In this document: one piece after another, positions 24,731-34,068 of the stretch
Numbering within the stretch: the stretch's first letter is position 1
Layout of the letters: each line of letters starts with the position of its first letter
Assembly: GCA_964436825.1 (NCBI GenBank)
Contig: CAYTEO010000023.1
Coordinates: forward strand, 1 to 40,257
DNA: 40,257 nt
Direction: 5' to 3'
From: CAYTEO01 sp964436825
GTDB taxonomy: Bacteria > Krumholzibacteriota > Krumholzibacteriia > LZORAL124-64-63
The notes under the pieces: generated by a model
Database searches by the model: none
What the model saw: only the letters and a program-made list of their open reading frames with translations
Told to the model about the DNA's origin: nothing
Position numbers and translations under genes: made by a program

Positions 24731-25672
24731 GTGAAAGCTTATCGCATCCTGTCCCTCGACGGCGGCGGCATCCGCGGCATCGTCACCGTCACCCTGCTGC
24801 AGCGGCTCCTTCGCGAGCCGGGCTGCGAGGACCTGCTGGACTCGGTCGACCTGCTGGCGGGGACCTCCACCGGCGGGCTGATCGCCCTGGCCCTGGCGCG
24901 CGGCCTGCCGCTGGAACGGATTCGCAACGTCTACGTGCGCCGCGGCCACCGGATCTTCGACGACTCCTGGCTGGACGATCTCGTCGACCTGGGCAAGCTG
25001 CGCGGGGCCGATTACGGCATCGCGAACCTGCGCCGGGAGCTGCAGCGGCTGCTGGGCCGGGAAACGACCCTCGGCGACCTGGACAAGCATGTCCTGATCA
25101 CCGCCTTCGACCTGGACAACGAGGATCCCGACCCCGGGCGCCGCAGCTGGAAGCCGAAGCTGTTCCACAATCTGTCCGGCCCGGGGGACGACCGGGAAGC
25201 CCTGGCCTGGAAGGTCGGCCTCTACACGAGCGCGGCGCCCACCTACTTCCCGTCGGTGGACGGTTTCATCGACGGCGGGGTCTATGCCGGCAACCCGGCC
25301 ATGTGCGCCCTGGCCCAGGTCCGGGACAGGCGCTACCGGCCGACACCGGACCTCGGCGAGGTGCACCTGCTCTCGCTGGGGACCGGCACGACCCTCCACT
25401 ACATCAAGGGACGGATCCACGACTGGGGCTACGGTCAGTGGCTCAAGCCGCTGGTGCAGCTGATCCTGGACGGGACGGCCGGAATCGCGGACTACCAGTG
25501 CCGGCGGTTCCTCCGCGGGCGGTACCATCGACTGGCACCGGTCTTCCCGCCGGGCAGGAAGGTCGCCCTGGACGACGTGCGGAAGATCCCCTTCATGATC
25601 GACTTCGCCCGGCGGGTACCCCTGGCGGAGACGGCGGCCTGGCTGCGCGAGCGGTGGTTCGCCGGCGGGTAG
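24731..25672 (+). CDS. Patatin-like phospholipase
   Basis: A 313-residue lipid acyl hydrolase without a signal peptide, so cytoplasmic or membrane-associated. The catalytic dyad is intact: the oxyanion loop DGGGIRG (10-16), nucleophile Ser46 in GTSTGG and Asp181 in DGG. The closing region (HLLSLGTGT, about 215) fits bacterial patatins of the CapV-like length. The reaction is hydrolysis of acyl ester bonds in phospholipids. The GTG at 24731 is supported by AAAGGGGA about nine bases upstream and by the usual family start (YRILSLDGGG); no ATG fits. It has its own promoter, and is not next to a nucleotidyltransferase, so not a recognisable CBASS effector. It ends convergently, 24 bases from the next gene. 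Confidence 0.9.
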   Translation: MKAYRILSLDGGGIRGIVTVTLLQRLLREPGCEDLLDSVDLLAGTSTGGLIALALARGLPLERIRNVYVRRGHRIFDDSWLDDLVDLGKLRGADYGIANLRRELQRLLGRETTLGDLDKHVLITAFDLDNEDPDPGRRSWKPKLFHNLSGPGDDREALAWKVGLYTSAAPTYFPSVDGFIDGGVYAGNPAMCALAQVRDRRYRPTPDLGEVHLLSLGTGTTLHYIKGRIHDWGYGQWLKPLVQLILDGTAGIADYQCRRFLRGRYHRLAPVFPPGRKVALDDVRKIPFMIDFARRVPLAETAAWLRERWFAGG

Positions 25673-25696
25673 GGGGCGCCCGTGTGCAGTCCCGGG

Positions 25697-26455
25697 CTAC
25701 CGGTACCGTGCCTTGACCTCGCCCCAGCTCGTCCGGTCGACCGGTACCGTGGCGGAGCTGACCACCAGGTCGTCGACGTCGTAGACCCCCAGCAGGTCCT
25801 CGTCGAAGCTCATACCCAGCCAGAGGCTCCCGACGGCCAAGCCGGCGGCGCCGTTGCCTCGGTCGGCCAGCGCGACCTCACCGTCCAGCCGGACGGTGTA
25901 GGTGCCTCCGGGATGGTCGAACTCCAGCTCCAGGTGCAGGGGCGTGTCCACCGCGTAGGACCCGATCGTCGTCTCGGCCGTGTGCGCCTGGTCGGTGACG
26001 GTGATGCGGCCGTCGGAATGGAAGATGAGCTTGCAGAACTGGAAACCGGCGCCGTTGTCCGCGTCGGCCAGCTCGGTGACCAGGACGAACCAGTCGTCGG
26101 CCTCGCGGGGGTGGAGATCCAGGGCGAAGACCACCGTGGCGGAGCCGAGGCCCGTGGTGTCGGGCAGGTCGAACCGGGCCATCCCCATGGCCAGCGGCGC
26201 CGTTTCCCCGTCGAACATCTCCAGGGAGAGGGAACCGGAGACGTCGTCGCGGATGACGTCGTGGCAGAACTGGTTCACCCAGGCCGGCTCGCCGTAGGCG
26301 GCGCCGCGGGTCCCGACCGGCTGGCCCACGGTCTGGTTCTCGAAGTCGGCCTGCAGCAGGACGGTCGCGTGCAGGAGCGATCCCGCCGTCACGACGGCCA
26401 GCAGGACGAGCCCCGGGACGGCGCGGCGGCGCAGGTGTCCGTGATCGCACGACAT
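25697..26455 (-). CDS. Secreted protein of unknown function, jelly-roll-like
   Basis: A 252-residue exported protein, with a signal peptide over about 1-30 (a basic start MSCDHGHLRRR and then a Leu/Val-rich stretch). The remainder is rich in beta-strand patterns: LLQADFENQTVGQPVG, ATVVFALDLHP, LHLELEFDHPGGTYTVRLDGEVAL and LGMSFDEDLLGVYDVDDLVVSS. This resembles a LamG/concanavalin-like sandwich that binds carbohydrate or acts in adhesion; no catalytic motif is evident and I do not recognise a named family. The phrase DVDDLVVSS resembles calcium-proximal ends of such domains. The ATG has GGAGGG eight bases upstream. It is divergent from the S9 peptidase. Confidence 0.7.
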   Translation of the reverse strand: MSCDHGHLRRRAVPGLVLLAVVTAGSLLHATVLLQADFENQTVGQPVGTRGAAYGEPAWVNQFCHDVIRDDVSGSLSLEMFDGETAPLAMGMARFDLPDTTGLGSATVVFALDLHPREADDWFVLVTELADADNGAGFQFCKLIFHSDGRITVTDQAHTAETTIGSYAVDTPLHLELEFDHPGGTYTVRLDGEVALADRGNGAAGLAVGSLWLGMSFDEDLLGVYDVDDLVVSSATVPVDRTSWGEVKARYR

Positions 26456-26633
26456 GCCGATTCCCTCCGGTGATCGTCTGGGGCGAGGCCGCGCTTGCAC
26501 GACCAGCCTACCACGTTCTTTGGCCGGACGCCACTTCGGCCGACCGTGGAAGCGACGTCGGACTGGCCAGTCCCGTCGGGCGCGTGTATCGTGCTGGGAC
26601 GCGATTCCCGACATCAGCCCGGAGGTTGCCAGC

Positions 26634-28703
26634 GTGAGAGCCCGTCCTGTCGTCACGTTCCTTCCGCTCGTTCTCTGCGTCCTGCTGCCCATCGTCGCCC
26701 TCGGCGCCGGCCTGACCACCGACCAGCTGCTCTCCCTGCAGCAGGTCGGCGGGGTCGACCTGAGCCCGGACGGTCGGTTGGCCGCCTACACGGTGAGCGT
26801 GCCACGCGACGCCGATGATCCCGTCGGCGAGGACTGGCACGAGCTCCGGATCCGCGACCTGGGCAGCGGCGAGGACCGGCCCTTCGTGACCGGCGAGGTC
26901 TCGGTCGGCTCGCCCCGCTTCTCCCCGGACGGCCGGTGGCTCGCCTTCACCCTCGTGCGCGGGGAGGAGGCGAAGCGCCAGGTCTGGGCCCTGCCGCTGG
27001 CCGGCGGCGAGGCCCGCGTCGTCACCGACAGCCCCACCGGGGTGGCCGCCTGGGACTGGAGCTCCGACGGCACGGCGATCTACTACGTGGCCGTGGCCGA
27101 CCGGACTCCCCGCGAGAAGGCCCTCCGGGAGAAGGGCTACCTGCCGCGCTTCTACGAGGAGGACCTGCGCTCCCGCGATCTCTACCGCGTCGCCTTCCGC
27201 CCCGGCGCGCCGGCGCCGGCGGAGACGCTCCTGGCCGGCAGGGCGGTCTGGTCGCTGGCCGTCGATCCGCAGGGCCGCTACCTGGCGCTGGGGGTCAGCG
27301 ATCGCAACCTCGTGGACCACAGGTACATGTTCCAGCGGATCGAGCTGTTGGACCTGGCCAGCAGGCAGCGGCGCGTCCTGGTCGATCCGCCCGGCAAGCT
27401 GGGCGGCTTCCGCTTTTCTCCCGACGGCCGGCGGCTGGCCTGGACGGCGGCGGCCTCGCGCAGTGACCACGCCGTCAGCCGCGCCTACGTGGTCGACCTC
27501 GATGGCGGCGCCGTCGTCGAGCTGACGCCCGACGACTTTCCCGGCCACGTCCGCGACGCCGTCTGGCTCGACGAACGGACCCTGCTGACCCGTGCCGACG
27601 AGGGGGTCTGGACCACCCTCGGCCGGCAGCGCCTGGGCAAGCGGCCGCAGGAGCGGCGGATCGTGCTCTCCACCGAGGGAACGGGGCTGGTCTTCGGCAG
27701 TCCCGTCCGCCGTCCCGGCGTCCGGACCCTGCTGCTGACGGCCCACGCGCCGACCCATCCCCGCGAGCTGTTCCTCTGGAACGGCAAGGGGCAGCCCGAG
27801 CGGTTGACCGTCTCGAACCCCTGGCTGGACGAGGTCGACCTGGGCCGCCAGGAGGTCGTCACCTGGACCGCCCGCGACGGACTGGAGCTGCAGGGGCTGC
27901 TGATCCTGCCGGTGGACCACAGCGCCGGACGGCCGTTCCCGCTGGTCGTCCAGGTCCACGGCGGGCCCGAGAGCAACTACAGCCACGGTTGGCTGGGCCG
28001 CTACTCGACCCCGGGCCAGCTGCTGGCCGGCAGGGGGTACGGTGTCTTCTTCCCCAACTACCGCGGCAGCACCGGCCGCGGCGTGGCCTTCGCCGCCCTG
28101 GCCTTCGGCGACCCGGCCGGGGCCGAGTTCACCGACATCGTCGACGGCGTGCGGGCCCTGGTGGAACGCGGGCTGGCCGATCCCGACCGCGTGGGCGTCA
28201 TGGGCGGTTCCTACGGCGGCTACGCCGCCAACTGGCTGGCCACCCGCGAGACGGAGACCTTCCGCGCCGCGGTCGCCTTCGTGGGGGTCAGCGACCTGGT
28301 CAGCAAGCGCTTCCTGACCGACATCCCCTACGAGGACGAATACGTCCACATGGGGGCGCCGGTCCGGGAGACGTGGGACCTGATGCGCGAGCGCAGCCCC
28401 GTGCGCTGGGCCGACAGGTGCCGCACCCCGCTGCTGATCTGCCACGGTGACAGCGACACCCGGGTCCACCCCTCCCAGAGCCAGGAGATGTACCGGGCCC
28501 TGAAGATGGCCGGCTGGCCCCACGTGCGCCTGGTCTACTATCCCGGCGAGGGGCACGGCAACCGCAAGCGGCCCGGCCGGGTGGACTTCCTGCTGCGCAC
28601 GGTCGCCTGGTTCGACTGGTACCTGCACGACGGGCACCCGCGCGACGGCGGCCTGCCGCCCCTGGACGTGAGCGACGGCTACGGCCTGGACCTGGACGGA
28701 TGA
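26634..28703 (+). CDS. S9-family serine peptidase (prolyl oligopeptidase / acylaminoacyl-peptidase type)
   Basis: A 689-residue serine peptidase. A hydrophobic N-terminus (about 1-26) suggests export. A beta-propeller (about 30-400) has repeats such as FSPDGRWLAFT and FSPDGRRLAWT. It is followed by an alpha/beta-hydrolase domain with Ser526 in GGSYGG, Asp608 in HGDSD and His641 in GEGHG, forming the triad, plus the substrate-binding HGGPESNY. Function: cleavage of short peptides, by di- or tripeptidyl, oligopeptidyl or acylaminoacyl release. The GTG at 26634 is chosen because GGAGG is eight bases upstream and the signal-like segment follows; the open frame goes further upstream without support. 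It is coupled to the methyltransferase gene by an ATGA overlap. Confidence 0.9.
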   Translation: MRARPVVTFLPLVLCVLLPIVALGAGLTTDQLLSLQQVGGVDLSPDGRLAAYTVSVPRDADDPVGEDWHELRIRDLGSGEDRPFVTGEVSVGSPRFSPDGRWLAFTLVRGEEAKRQVWALPLAGGEARVVTDSPTGVAAWDWSSDGTAIYYVAVADRTPREKALREKGYLPRFYEEDLRSRDLYRVAFRPGAPAPAETLLAGRAVWSLAVDPQGRYLALGVSDRNLVDHRYMFQRIELLDLASRQRRVLVDPPGKLGGFRFSPDGRRLAWTAAASRSDHAVSRAYVVDLDGGAVVELTPDDFPGHVRDAVWLDERTLLTRADEGVWTTLGRQRLGKRPQERRIVLSTEGTGLVFGSPVRRPGVRTLLLTAHAPTHPRELFLWNGKGQPERLTVSNPWLDEVDLGRQEVVTWTARDGLELQGLLILPVDHSAGRPFPLVVQVHGGPESNYSHGWLGRYSTPGQLLAGRGYGVFFPNYRGSTGRGVAFAALAFGDPAGAEFTDIVDGVRALVERGLADPDRVGVMGGSYGGYAANWLATRETETFRAAVAFVGVSDLVSKRFLTDIPYEDEYVHMGAPVRETWDLMRERSPVRWADRCRTPLLICHGDSDTRVHPSQSQEMYRALKMAGWPHVRLVYYPGEGHGNRKRPGRVDFLLRTVAWFDWYLHDGHPRDGGLPPLDVSDGYGLDLDG

Positions 28704-29329
28704 GCGTGGCCCCGGACTTCGACCGCCGCTACCGCGAGGGCGACCTGCCGTGGGAGACGGGTCGCCCGGACCACAACCTGACCGCCTTCGTCGAGGGGGG
28801 CGGCGTGGCGCCCTGCCGGGCCCTGGACATCGGCTGCGGCACCGGCCGCAACGCCGTCTGGCTGGCCGGCAGGGGGTTCGACGTCGTGGGGGTCGATCTC
28901 TCCCCGGCGGCCGTGGACCTGGCCGAGCGGCACCGGCGGGAGGCATGCGTGCCGGAGCGGCGCTGCCGCTTCGCGGCGCTGGACTTCCTGGCCGATCCGG
29001 TCCCCGGCGCCCCCTTCGGCTTCCTGTTCGATCGCGGCTGCTTCCACGGCTTCGACGATCCCGACCAGCGGCGCCGCTTCGCCGCCCGCGCCGCGGCGGT
29101 CCTCAGCGACGGCGGCGTCTGGCTCTCGCTGATCGGTAACGCCGACGAGCCGCGGGACGGGGAGCACGGCCCGCCCCGCCGGACGGCGCGCGAGGTCATC
29201 GGCGCCGTCGAACCCTTCTTCCGCATCGCGTCGCTGACGGCGGGTCGTTTCGACAGCGACAGCCGGCCGGCGCCGCTGATCTGGGTCCTGGTGGCGCGCA
29301 GGCGGTCCGTCATTCCCGGCCAGGATTGA
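28700..29329 (+). CDS. Class I SAM-dependent methyltransferase
   Basis: A 209-residue cytoplasmic methyltransferase with a standard Rossmann core. Motif I is ALDIGCGTGRNAVWLA (about 42-57), motif II VVGVDLSP, and an acidic loop follows (DFLADPV, then FDRGCFHGF). The N-terminal WETGRPD block resembles the thiopurine methyltransferase (TPMT) and TehB groups, in which it contacts substrate. Substrate here is unknown: small sulfur, selenium or tellurium compounds are typical of that group. Translation starts in the S9 peptidase stop codon (ATGA at 28700-28703). It ends just before the complex I promoter. The coupling suggests co-regulation rather than a known pathway. Confidence 0.82.
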   Translation: MSVAPDFDRRYREGDLPWETGRPDHNLTAFVEGGGVAPCRALDIGCGTGRNAVWLAGRGFDVVGVDLSPAAVDLAERHRREACVPERRCRFAALDFLADPVPGAPFGFLFDRGCFHGFDDPDQRRRFAARAAAVLSDGGVWLSLIGNADEPRDGEHGPPRRTAREVIGAVEPFFRIASLTAGRFDSDSRPAPLIWVLVARRRSVIPGQD

Positions 29330-29336
29330 TGATCCC

Positions 29337-29365
29337 TTGACAGCCCCGCCGTCGTGTCCTGTATT
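29337..29365 (+). promoter_or_regulatory. Strong sigma-70-like promoter of the nuo operon
   Basis: A consensus -35 TTGACA (29337-29342), a 17-base spacer and TGTATT (29360-29365). The predicted start near 29372 leaves a leader of about 97 bases before nuoA. Confidence 0.65.
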
Positions 29366-29468
29366 TGTCGGGATTCTCCTCCCGGGGACGACCTGTCCGC
29401 CGGGGCGCGGTTTCGCGAGCAGATCCTTCCGATCCTGACGGATCACTGGCAACGAGGGCAGGTGTCCG

Positions 29469-29911
29469 ATGACGATCCACCCGGTCCTCGCCGCGGCGGG
29501 CCTGCAGGCCAACTACACGGTCGTCCTGCTGTTCCTGCTGTTCGGCATCTTCTTCGGCGGCCTGGCCCTGGGCATCGCCTGGCTGGTCCGACCCAAGAAT
29601 CCCTATCCCGAGAAACGGATCCCCTACGAGTGCGGCGAGCTGCCGCGGGGCAGCGCCTGGGTCCGCTTCAACTTCCGCTTCTACCTGATCGCCCTGTTCT
29701 TCATCATCTTCGACGTCGAGGTCATGTTCCTCTACCCCTGGGCGGTCGTCTTCCGGCACCTGGCGCCGGAGCTGGGGATGTTCGTCTTCACGGAGATGGC
29801 CCTTTTCATCGGGATCCTGGCGGTGGGGCTGGCCTACGTCTGGGCCAAGGGCGACCTGAACTGGTTCAAGAGCCTGCACCCGGGCACCACCGAGACGGAG
29901 GTGGGCGGCGC

Positions 29912-29915
<4 letters not shown>
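29469..29915 (+). CDS. nuoA: NADH-quinone oxidoreductase subunit A
   Basis: A 148-residue membrane subunit of complex I with three transmembrane helices (about 17-40, 72-95 and 100-120). The signature loop KRIPYECGE (about 54-62) is present, as is FRFYLIALFFIIFDVEVMFLYPWAVVF, the block that contacts NuoH and the quinone site. NuoA helps couple the peripheral and membrane arms. First gene of the operon behind a strong promoter; its stop codon overlaps the nuoB start (ATGA at 29912-29915). Confidence 0.97.
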
Positions 29916-30541
<626 letters not shown>

Positions 30542-30556
30542 GCGGGACGGAGAGCC

Positions 30557-31183
30557 ATGGAAGCGACGGCCATCCACGAGCGGTTGCAGCAGGAGTTCGG
30601 CGACGCGGTCCTGGACTACGTCGACAGCTTCGACAAGGGGTCGCTGGTCGCGGCGGCGAAGGTCGCCGAGATCGCGGCCTTCCTGCGCGACACCCCCGAG
30701 CTGGCGTTCGACCTGCTGATGTGCCTCAGCGGGATCGACTGGGACGGCTACGACGAGAGCGGCAAGGGCAAGAGCGTGGCCATCCTCGGCTACGACGAGG
30801 AGGGCCGCCCCGAGACCACCGACCGGGTCGCCGAGGGTGACCTGGGCGTGGCCTACGCCCTCTACTCCTACACCCACGGCCACAAGTACTGCCTCTTCGT
30901 CCGGGTGCCGCGCGGCAACCCCGAGGTGCCGACCGTCAGCGGTGTCTGGCCCACCGCCGGCTGGCACGAGCGGGAGGCCTACGACCTGGTGGGGATCCGT
31001 TTCACGGGCCATCCGGACCTGCGCCGCATCCTGCTGGACGACGCGTGGGAAGGCCATCCCCTGCGCAAGGACTACGTCATGCCGGAGACGTGGCAGGGCG
31101 TGCCGCTGCTGGGCGAGGACTACGCCAAGTCGAAGTGGGGCGAGGACGACGTCGTCCTCCCGGATCTGGGCGGCAACGAGTGA
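30557..31183 (+). CDS. nuoC: NADH-quinone oxidoreductase subunit C
   Basis: A 208-residue subunit of the peripheral arm (30-kDa family). The C-terminal signature is complete: VWPTAGWHEREAYDLVGIRF, GHPDLRRIL and GHPLRKDY, with conserved Glu and Arg. It binds NuoD and NuoB and has no cofactor. It is separate from nuoD, not fused as in enterobacteria. The ATG at 30557 follows ACGGAGAG; the intergenic gap to nuoB is 15 bases. The last codons overlap a possible nuoD GTG start, which I reject in favour of the ATG. Confidence 0.97.
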   Translation: MEATAIHERLQQEFGDAVLDYVDSFDKGSLVAAAKVAEIAAFLRDTPELAFDLLMCLSGIDWDGYDESGKGKSVAILGYDEEGRPETTDRVAEGDLGVAYALYSYTHGHKYCLFVRVPRGNPEVPTVSGVWPTAGWHEREAYDLVGIRFTGHPDLRRILLDDAWEGHPLRKDYVMPETWQGVPLLGEDYAKSKWGEDDVVLPDLGGNE

Positions 31184-31197
31184 CCAAGGACGCGACG

Positions 31198-32367
31198 ATG
31201 AACCAGACGACGTTCACTACTGGCGGCTGGCGCAGCGAGGACGTGCCGCGTGAGCTGCACTCCGAGCTGCTCGAGATCAACATGGGGCCCCAGCACCCGG
31301 CCACCCACGGCGTCCTGCGCCTGCTGGTCAAGGCCGAGGGCGAGGTCGTCCGCGAGGTGATTCCCTACATCGGCTACCTGCACCGCTGCGCCGAGAAGGC
31401 GGCCGAGGGGAACGACTGGCGCCAGTGGATGGTCTACACGGACCGCTTCGACTACCTGGCCCCCATGAACATGAACTTCGGCTACGCCGTGGCCGTCGAG
31501 AGAATGCTGGGGATCGAGGTGCCCGAGCGGGCCGAGTACATCCGCGTCATCTGCGCCGAGCTGCAGCGCATCGCCAGCCACCTGATCGCCGTCGGCACCT
31601 TCGGCCTGGACATGGGCGCCTGGACGCCGCTGCTCTACTGCTTCCGCGAGCGCGAGGTGATCCTCAACATCTTCGAGCGGCTCAGCGGCGGCCGGATGCT
31701 CTACAACTTCTTCGACATCGGCGGGGTGCGCTTCGATCTGCCCGACGGGTTCAAGGAGGAGGTCCTGGACTTCGTCGGCATCATGGAGCAGAAGCTCGAC
31801 GAGTACAACACGCTGCTCTCCTACAACAAGATCTTCATCGAGCGGACCGCCGACGTGGGCGTCATCCCCCTGGACGTGGCCCACGCCTACGGCTGCACCG
31901 GCCCGGTCCTGCGCGGCAGCGGCCAGCCCTTCGACTGCCGCAAGGACGATCCCTACTCCGTCTACGACCGCTTCGAGTTCGACATCCCCTACGGCGAGGG
32001 GGAGATGGGGACCGTGGGCGACTGCTGGGACCGCTACATGGTCCGCATCCGCGAGATCTACGAGTCGTGCCGCATCATCCGCCAGGCGCTGGACGGGATC
32101 CCCGAGGGGCCGATCATGGCGCCGGAGCTGAAGAAGCTGGTCAAGGTGCCCGCCGGTTCGCTCTACACGCGGACCGAGAGCAGCAAGGGGGAGATCGGCT
32201 TCCACGTCTTCGCCGACGGCGGGTCGAAGCCGTTCCGCCTGAAGGTCCGTTCGCCGTCGTTCTGCAACCTCAGCGTCGTGGAGAAGGTCGGCCCCGGCCT
32301 GATGATCTCCGACCTGGTGGCGCTGGTGGGGTCGCTGGACATCGTTCTCGGGGAGATTGACAGGTAG
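31198..32367 (+). CDS. nuoD: NADH-quinone oxidoreductase subunit D
   Basis: A 389-residue 49-kDa-type subunit forming the quinone pocket with NuoB. Recognised blocks: GPQHPATHGVLRLL with the quinone-head His (about 38), VYTDRFDYLAPM with the conserved Tyr, RIASHLIAVGTFGLDMGAWTP, GRM-YN (SGGRMLYNFFDIGGVRFDLP), and the C-terminal GSKPFRLKVRSPSFCNL and SLDIVLGEIDR ending. The extension before LLEINMG is about 24 residues. ATG 31198 is preferred, with AAGGA at 31186-31190; an in-frame GTG at 31180 overlaps the nuoC stop. nuoH follows after two bases, with no nuoE, F or G between them. Confidence 0.97.
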   Translation: MNQTTFTTGGWRSEDVPRELHSELLEINMGPQHPATHGVLRLLVKAEGEVVREVIPYIGYLHRCAEKAAEGNDWRQWMVYTDRFDYLAPMNMNFGYAVAVERMLGIEVPERAEYIRVICAELQRIASHLIAVGTFGLDMGAWTPLLYCFREREVILNIFERLSGGRMLYNFFDIGGVRFDLPDGFKEEVLDFVGIMEQKLDEYNTLLSYNKIFIERTADVGVIPLDVAHAYGCTGPVLRGSGQPFDCRKDDPYSVYDRFEFDIPYGEGEMGTVGDCWDRYMVRIREIYESCRIIRQALDGIPEGPIMAPELKKLVKVPAGSLYTRTESSKGEIGFHVFADGGSKPFRLKVRSPSFCNLSVVEKVGPGLMISDLVALVGSLDIVLGEIDR

Positions 32368-32369
32368 CC

Positions 32370-33419
32370 ATGGAACTGATCACCGGACTGCTGCGAGACC
32401 TCTTCGGCGACGCCCTGTCGCCCACGGCGCTGCTGATCGCGGGCGGGCTGACCATGGCCCTGCTCATGGCCACGGTCATGGCCCTGTGCGCCATCGTCTT
32501 CACCTGGGGCGAGCGGAAGGTGGCGGGCTTCATCCAGAGCCGCTACGGCCCCATGCGCGTGGGGCGCTGGCACGGCGTCCTGCAGCCGGTCGCCGACATG
32601 ATCAAGATCCTCGGCAAGGAGGACATCATCCCCGCCGAGGCGGACGCCACGCTCTTCAAGATGGCGCCGTTCGTGATCTTCGTCGGCTCCCTGATGGCCT
32701 GGGCGGCCATCCCCTTCGCGCCCGGCTTCATCGCCAGCGACCTGGACCTGGGGCTGTTCTACATCTTCGCCGTCAGCAGCGCCGTGACCATCGGCGTGCT
32801 GATGGCCGGCTGGGCCTCGGCCAACAAGTGGTCCCTCTACGGCGCAGCCCGCGGCGCGGCCCAGGCGGTCAGCTATGAGATCCCGCTGGCCCTGGCCGCC
32901 ATCCCGGTCGTCCTGCGGACCGGGTCGCTGAACATGAACGACATCGTCATCGCCCAGCAAGGCGGGTTGTGGCACTGGAACCTGCTGCACGACCCCTTCC
33001 TGTTCGTGGCGTTCTGGCTCTACTTCGTTGCCTCCATCGCCGAGGTGAACCGCGGACCGTTCGATCTGCCGGAGACGGAGTCCGAGCTGGTGGCCGGCTA
33101 CCACACCGAGTACACCGGTATGCGCTTCGCCTTCTTCTTCCTGGCGGAGTACGCGAACCTGTTCCTGGTCTCCTGCATCGCCACCGCCCTGTTCCTGGGC
33201 GGCTGGCACCCGGTCGCCGGGCCGGTCCTGCTGCCCGGGCTGGTGTTCGTCATCAAGGCGGTCCTGCTGGTCTTCCTGCAGATGTGGGTGCGCTGGACGC
33301 TGCCGCGCCTGCGCGTCGACCAGCTGATGCACACGAGCTGGAAGGTGATGGTGCCGCTGACGCTGGTCTGCGTCCTCGGCACGGGGATCTGGCTGCTGAC
33401 GAGCGGAGAGCTGGGCTGA
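32370..33419 (+). CDS. nuoH: NADH-quinone oxidoreductase subunit H
   Basis: A 349-residue, roughly eight-helix subunit that joins the quinone cavity to the membrane arm. Diagnostic sites: ERKVAGFIQSRYGP (about 50-63), VSYEIPLALAAIPVV, and the acidic loop EVNRGPFDLPETESELVAGYHTEY (about 226-250), whose Glu/Asp residues form the E-channel. It starts two bases after the nuoD stop codon, with its ribosome site inside nuoD. This is the last subunit needed to couple quinone reduction to proton pumping. Confidence 0.98.
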   Translation: MELITGLLRDLFGDALSPTALLIAGGLTMALLMATVMALCAIVFTWGERKVAGFIQSRYGPMRVGRWHGVLQPVADMIKILGKEDIIPAEADATLFKMAPFVIFVGSLMAWAAIPFAPGFIASDLDLGLFYIFAVSSAVTIGVLMAGWASANKWSLYGAARGAAQAVSYEIPLALAAIPVVLRTGSLNMNDIVIAQQGGLWHWNLLHDPFLFVAFWLYFVASIAEVNRGPFDLPETESELVAGYHTEYTGMRFAFFFLAEYANLFLVSCIATALFLGGWHPVAGPVLLPGLVFVIKAVLLVFLQMWVRWTLPRLRVDQLMHTSWKVMVPLTLVCVLGTGIWLLTSGELG

Positions 33420-33452
33420 GTCGCCCCCAGGGGCGCAACCCCGGAGTGATCC

Positions 33453-34067
33453 ATGACGCAGTACGTGCGTGACATCTACGACGCCGTCGTGACCGCCATG
33501 AAGGGGATGCGGATCACCGTCCGCCATCTCTGGAAGAAGCCGGTCACCCTCCAGTACCCCGACGAGCGGTGGGTGCTGCCGGAGCGCTTCAAGGGCTTCA
33601 TCATCAACGACACCTGGCGCTGCGACGCCTGCCTGCGCTGCGCCAAGGTCTGCCCGGTGGACTGCATCTACATCGAGACGGTGGGCAAGGGCAAGGACCG
33701 CTTCATGCACCGCTACGCCGTCGACTACAACAAGTGCATCTGGTGCGGGCTGTGCACCCAGGAGTGTCCCACCAACGCCTGCCAGCACAGCCACGACTAC
33801 GACCACGCCCTCTACGACCGCAAGCGGCTGGTCTACGAGTTCGTCGATCCCAAGCATCCGATCCCGTGCCACAAGGAACGCCGGCTGGAGATGGGCTACT
33901 ACGTGCCCAACATGGAGCAGGAGAAGGCCAAGCTCGCCGCCAGGAAGGACGCGGCGCGCAAGGCCGCGCAGGAGAAGGCCGAGCAGCAGAAGGCCGGACC
34001 CGCGCCCGCTGCCGACGACGACCAGCCCGCCCCGCCGGCCGGCGGCGACGACAGGAAGGGTGAGTGA
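33453..34067 (+). CDS. nuoI: NADH-quinone oxidoreductase subunit I
   Basis: A 204-residue ferredoxin-like subunit with two [4Fe-4S] motifs, CxxCxxCxxxCP at CDACLRCAKVCP (about 58-69) and CIWCGLCTQECP (about 98-109). They carry clusters N6a and N6b. The ferredoxin core ends near 150; the last 45 residues are an Ala/Lys/Glu/Pro-rich charged tail absent from standard NuoI, so probably flexible. The start has GGAG seven bases upstream. The stop codon overlaps the alternate nuoJ GTG. With NuoE, F and G missing from the operon, these clusters could receive electrons directly from an external donor such as ferredoxin. Confidence 0.96.
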   Translation: MTQYVRDIYDAVVTAMKGMRITVRHLWKKPVTLQYPDERWVLPERFKGFIINDTWRCDACLRCAKVCPVDCIYIETVGKGKDRFMHRYAVDYNKCIWCGLCTQECPTNACQHSHDYDHALYDRKRLVYEFVDPKHPIPCHKERRLEMGYYVPNMEQEKAKLAARKDAARKAAQEKAEQQKAGPAPAADDDQPAPPAGGDDRKGE

Positions 34068-34068
34068 C

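Noticed and set aside
24731..25672. Patatin as a CBASS phage-defence effector
   Set aside because: No nucleotidyltransferase, ubiquitin-like or HORMA partner lies nearby, so the call is not supported.
26508..28946. Long minus-strand frame opposite the S9 peptidase
   Set aside because: Shadow of a gene with a complete Ser-Asp-His triad; no start or domain support.
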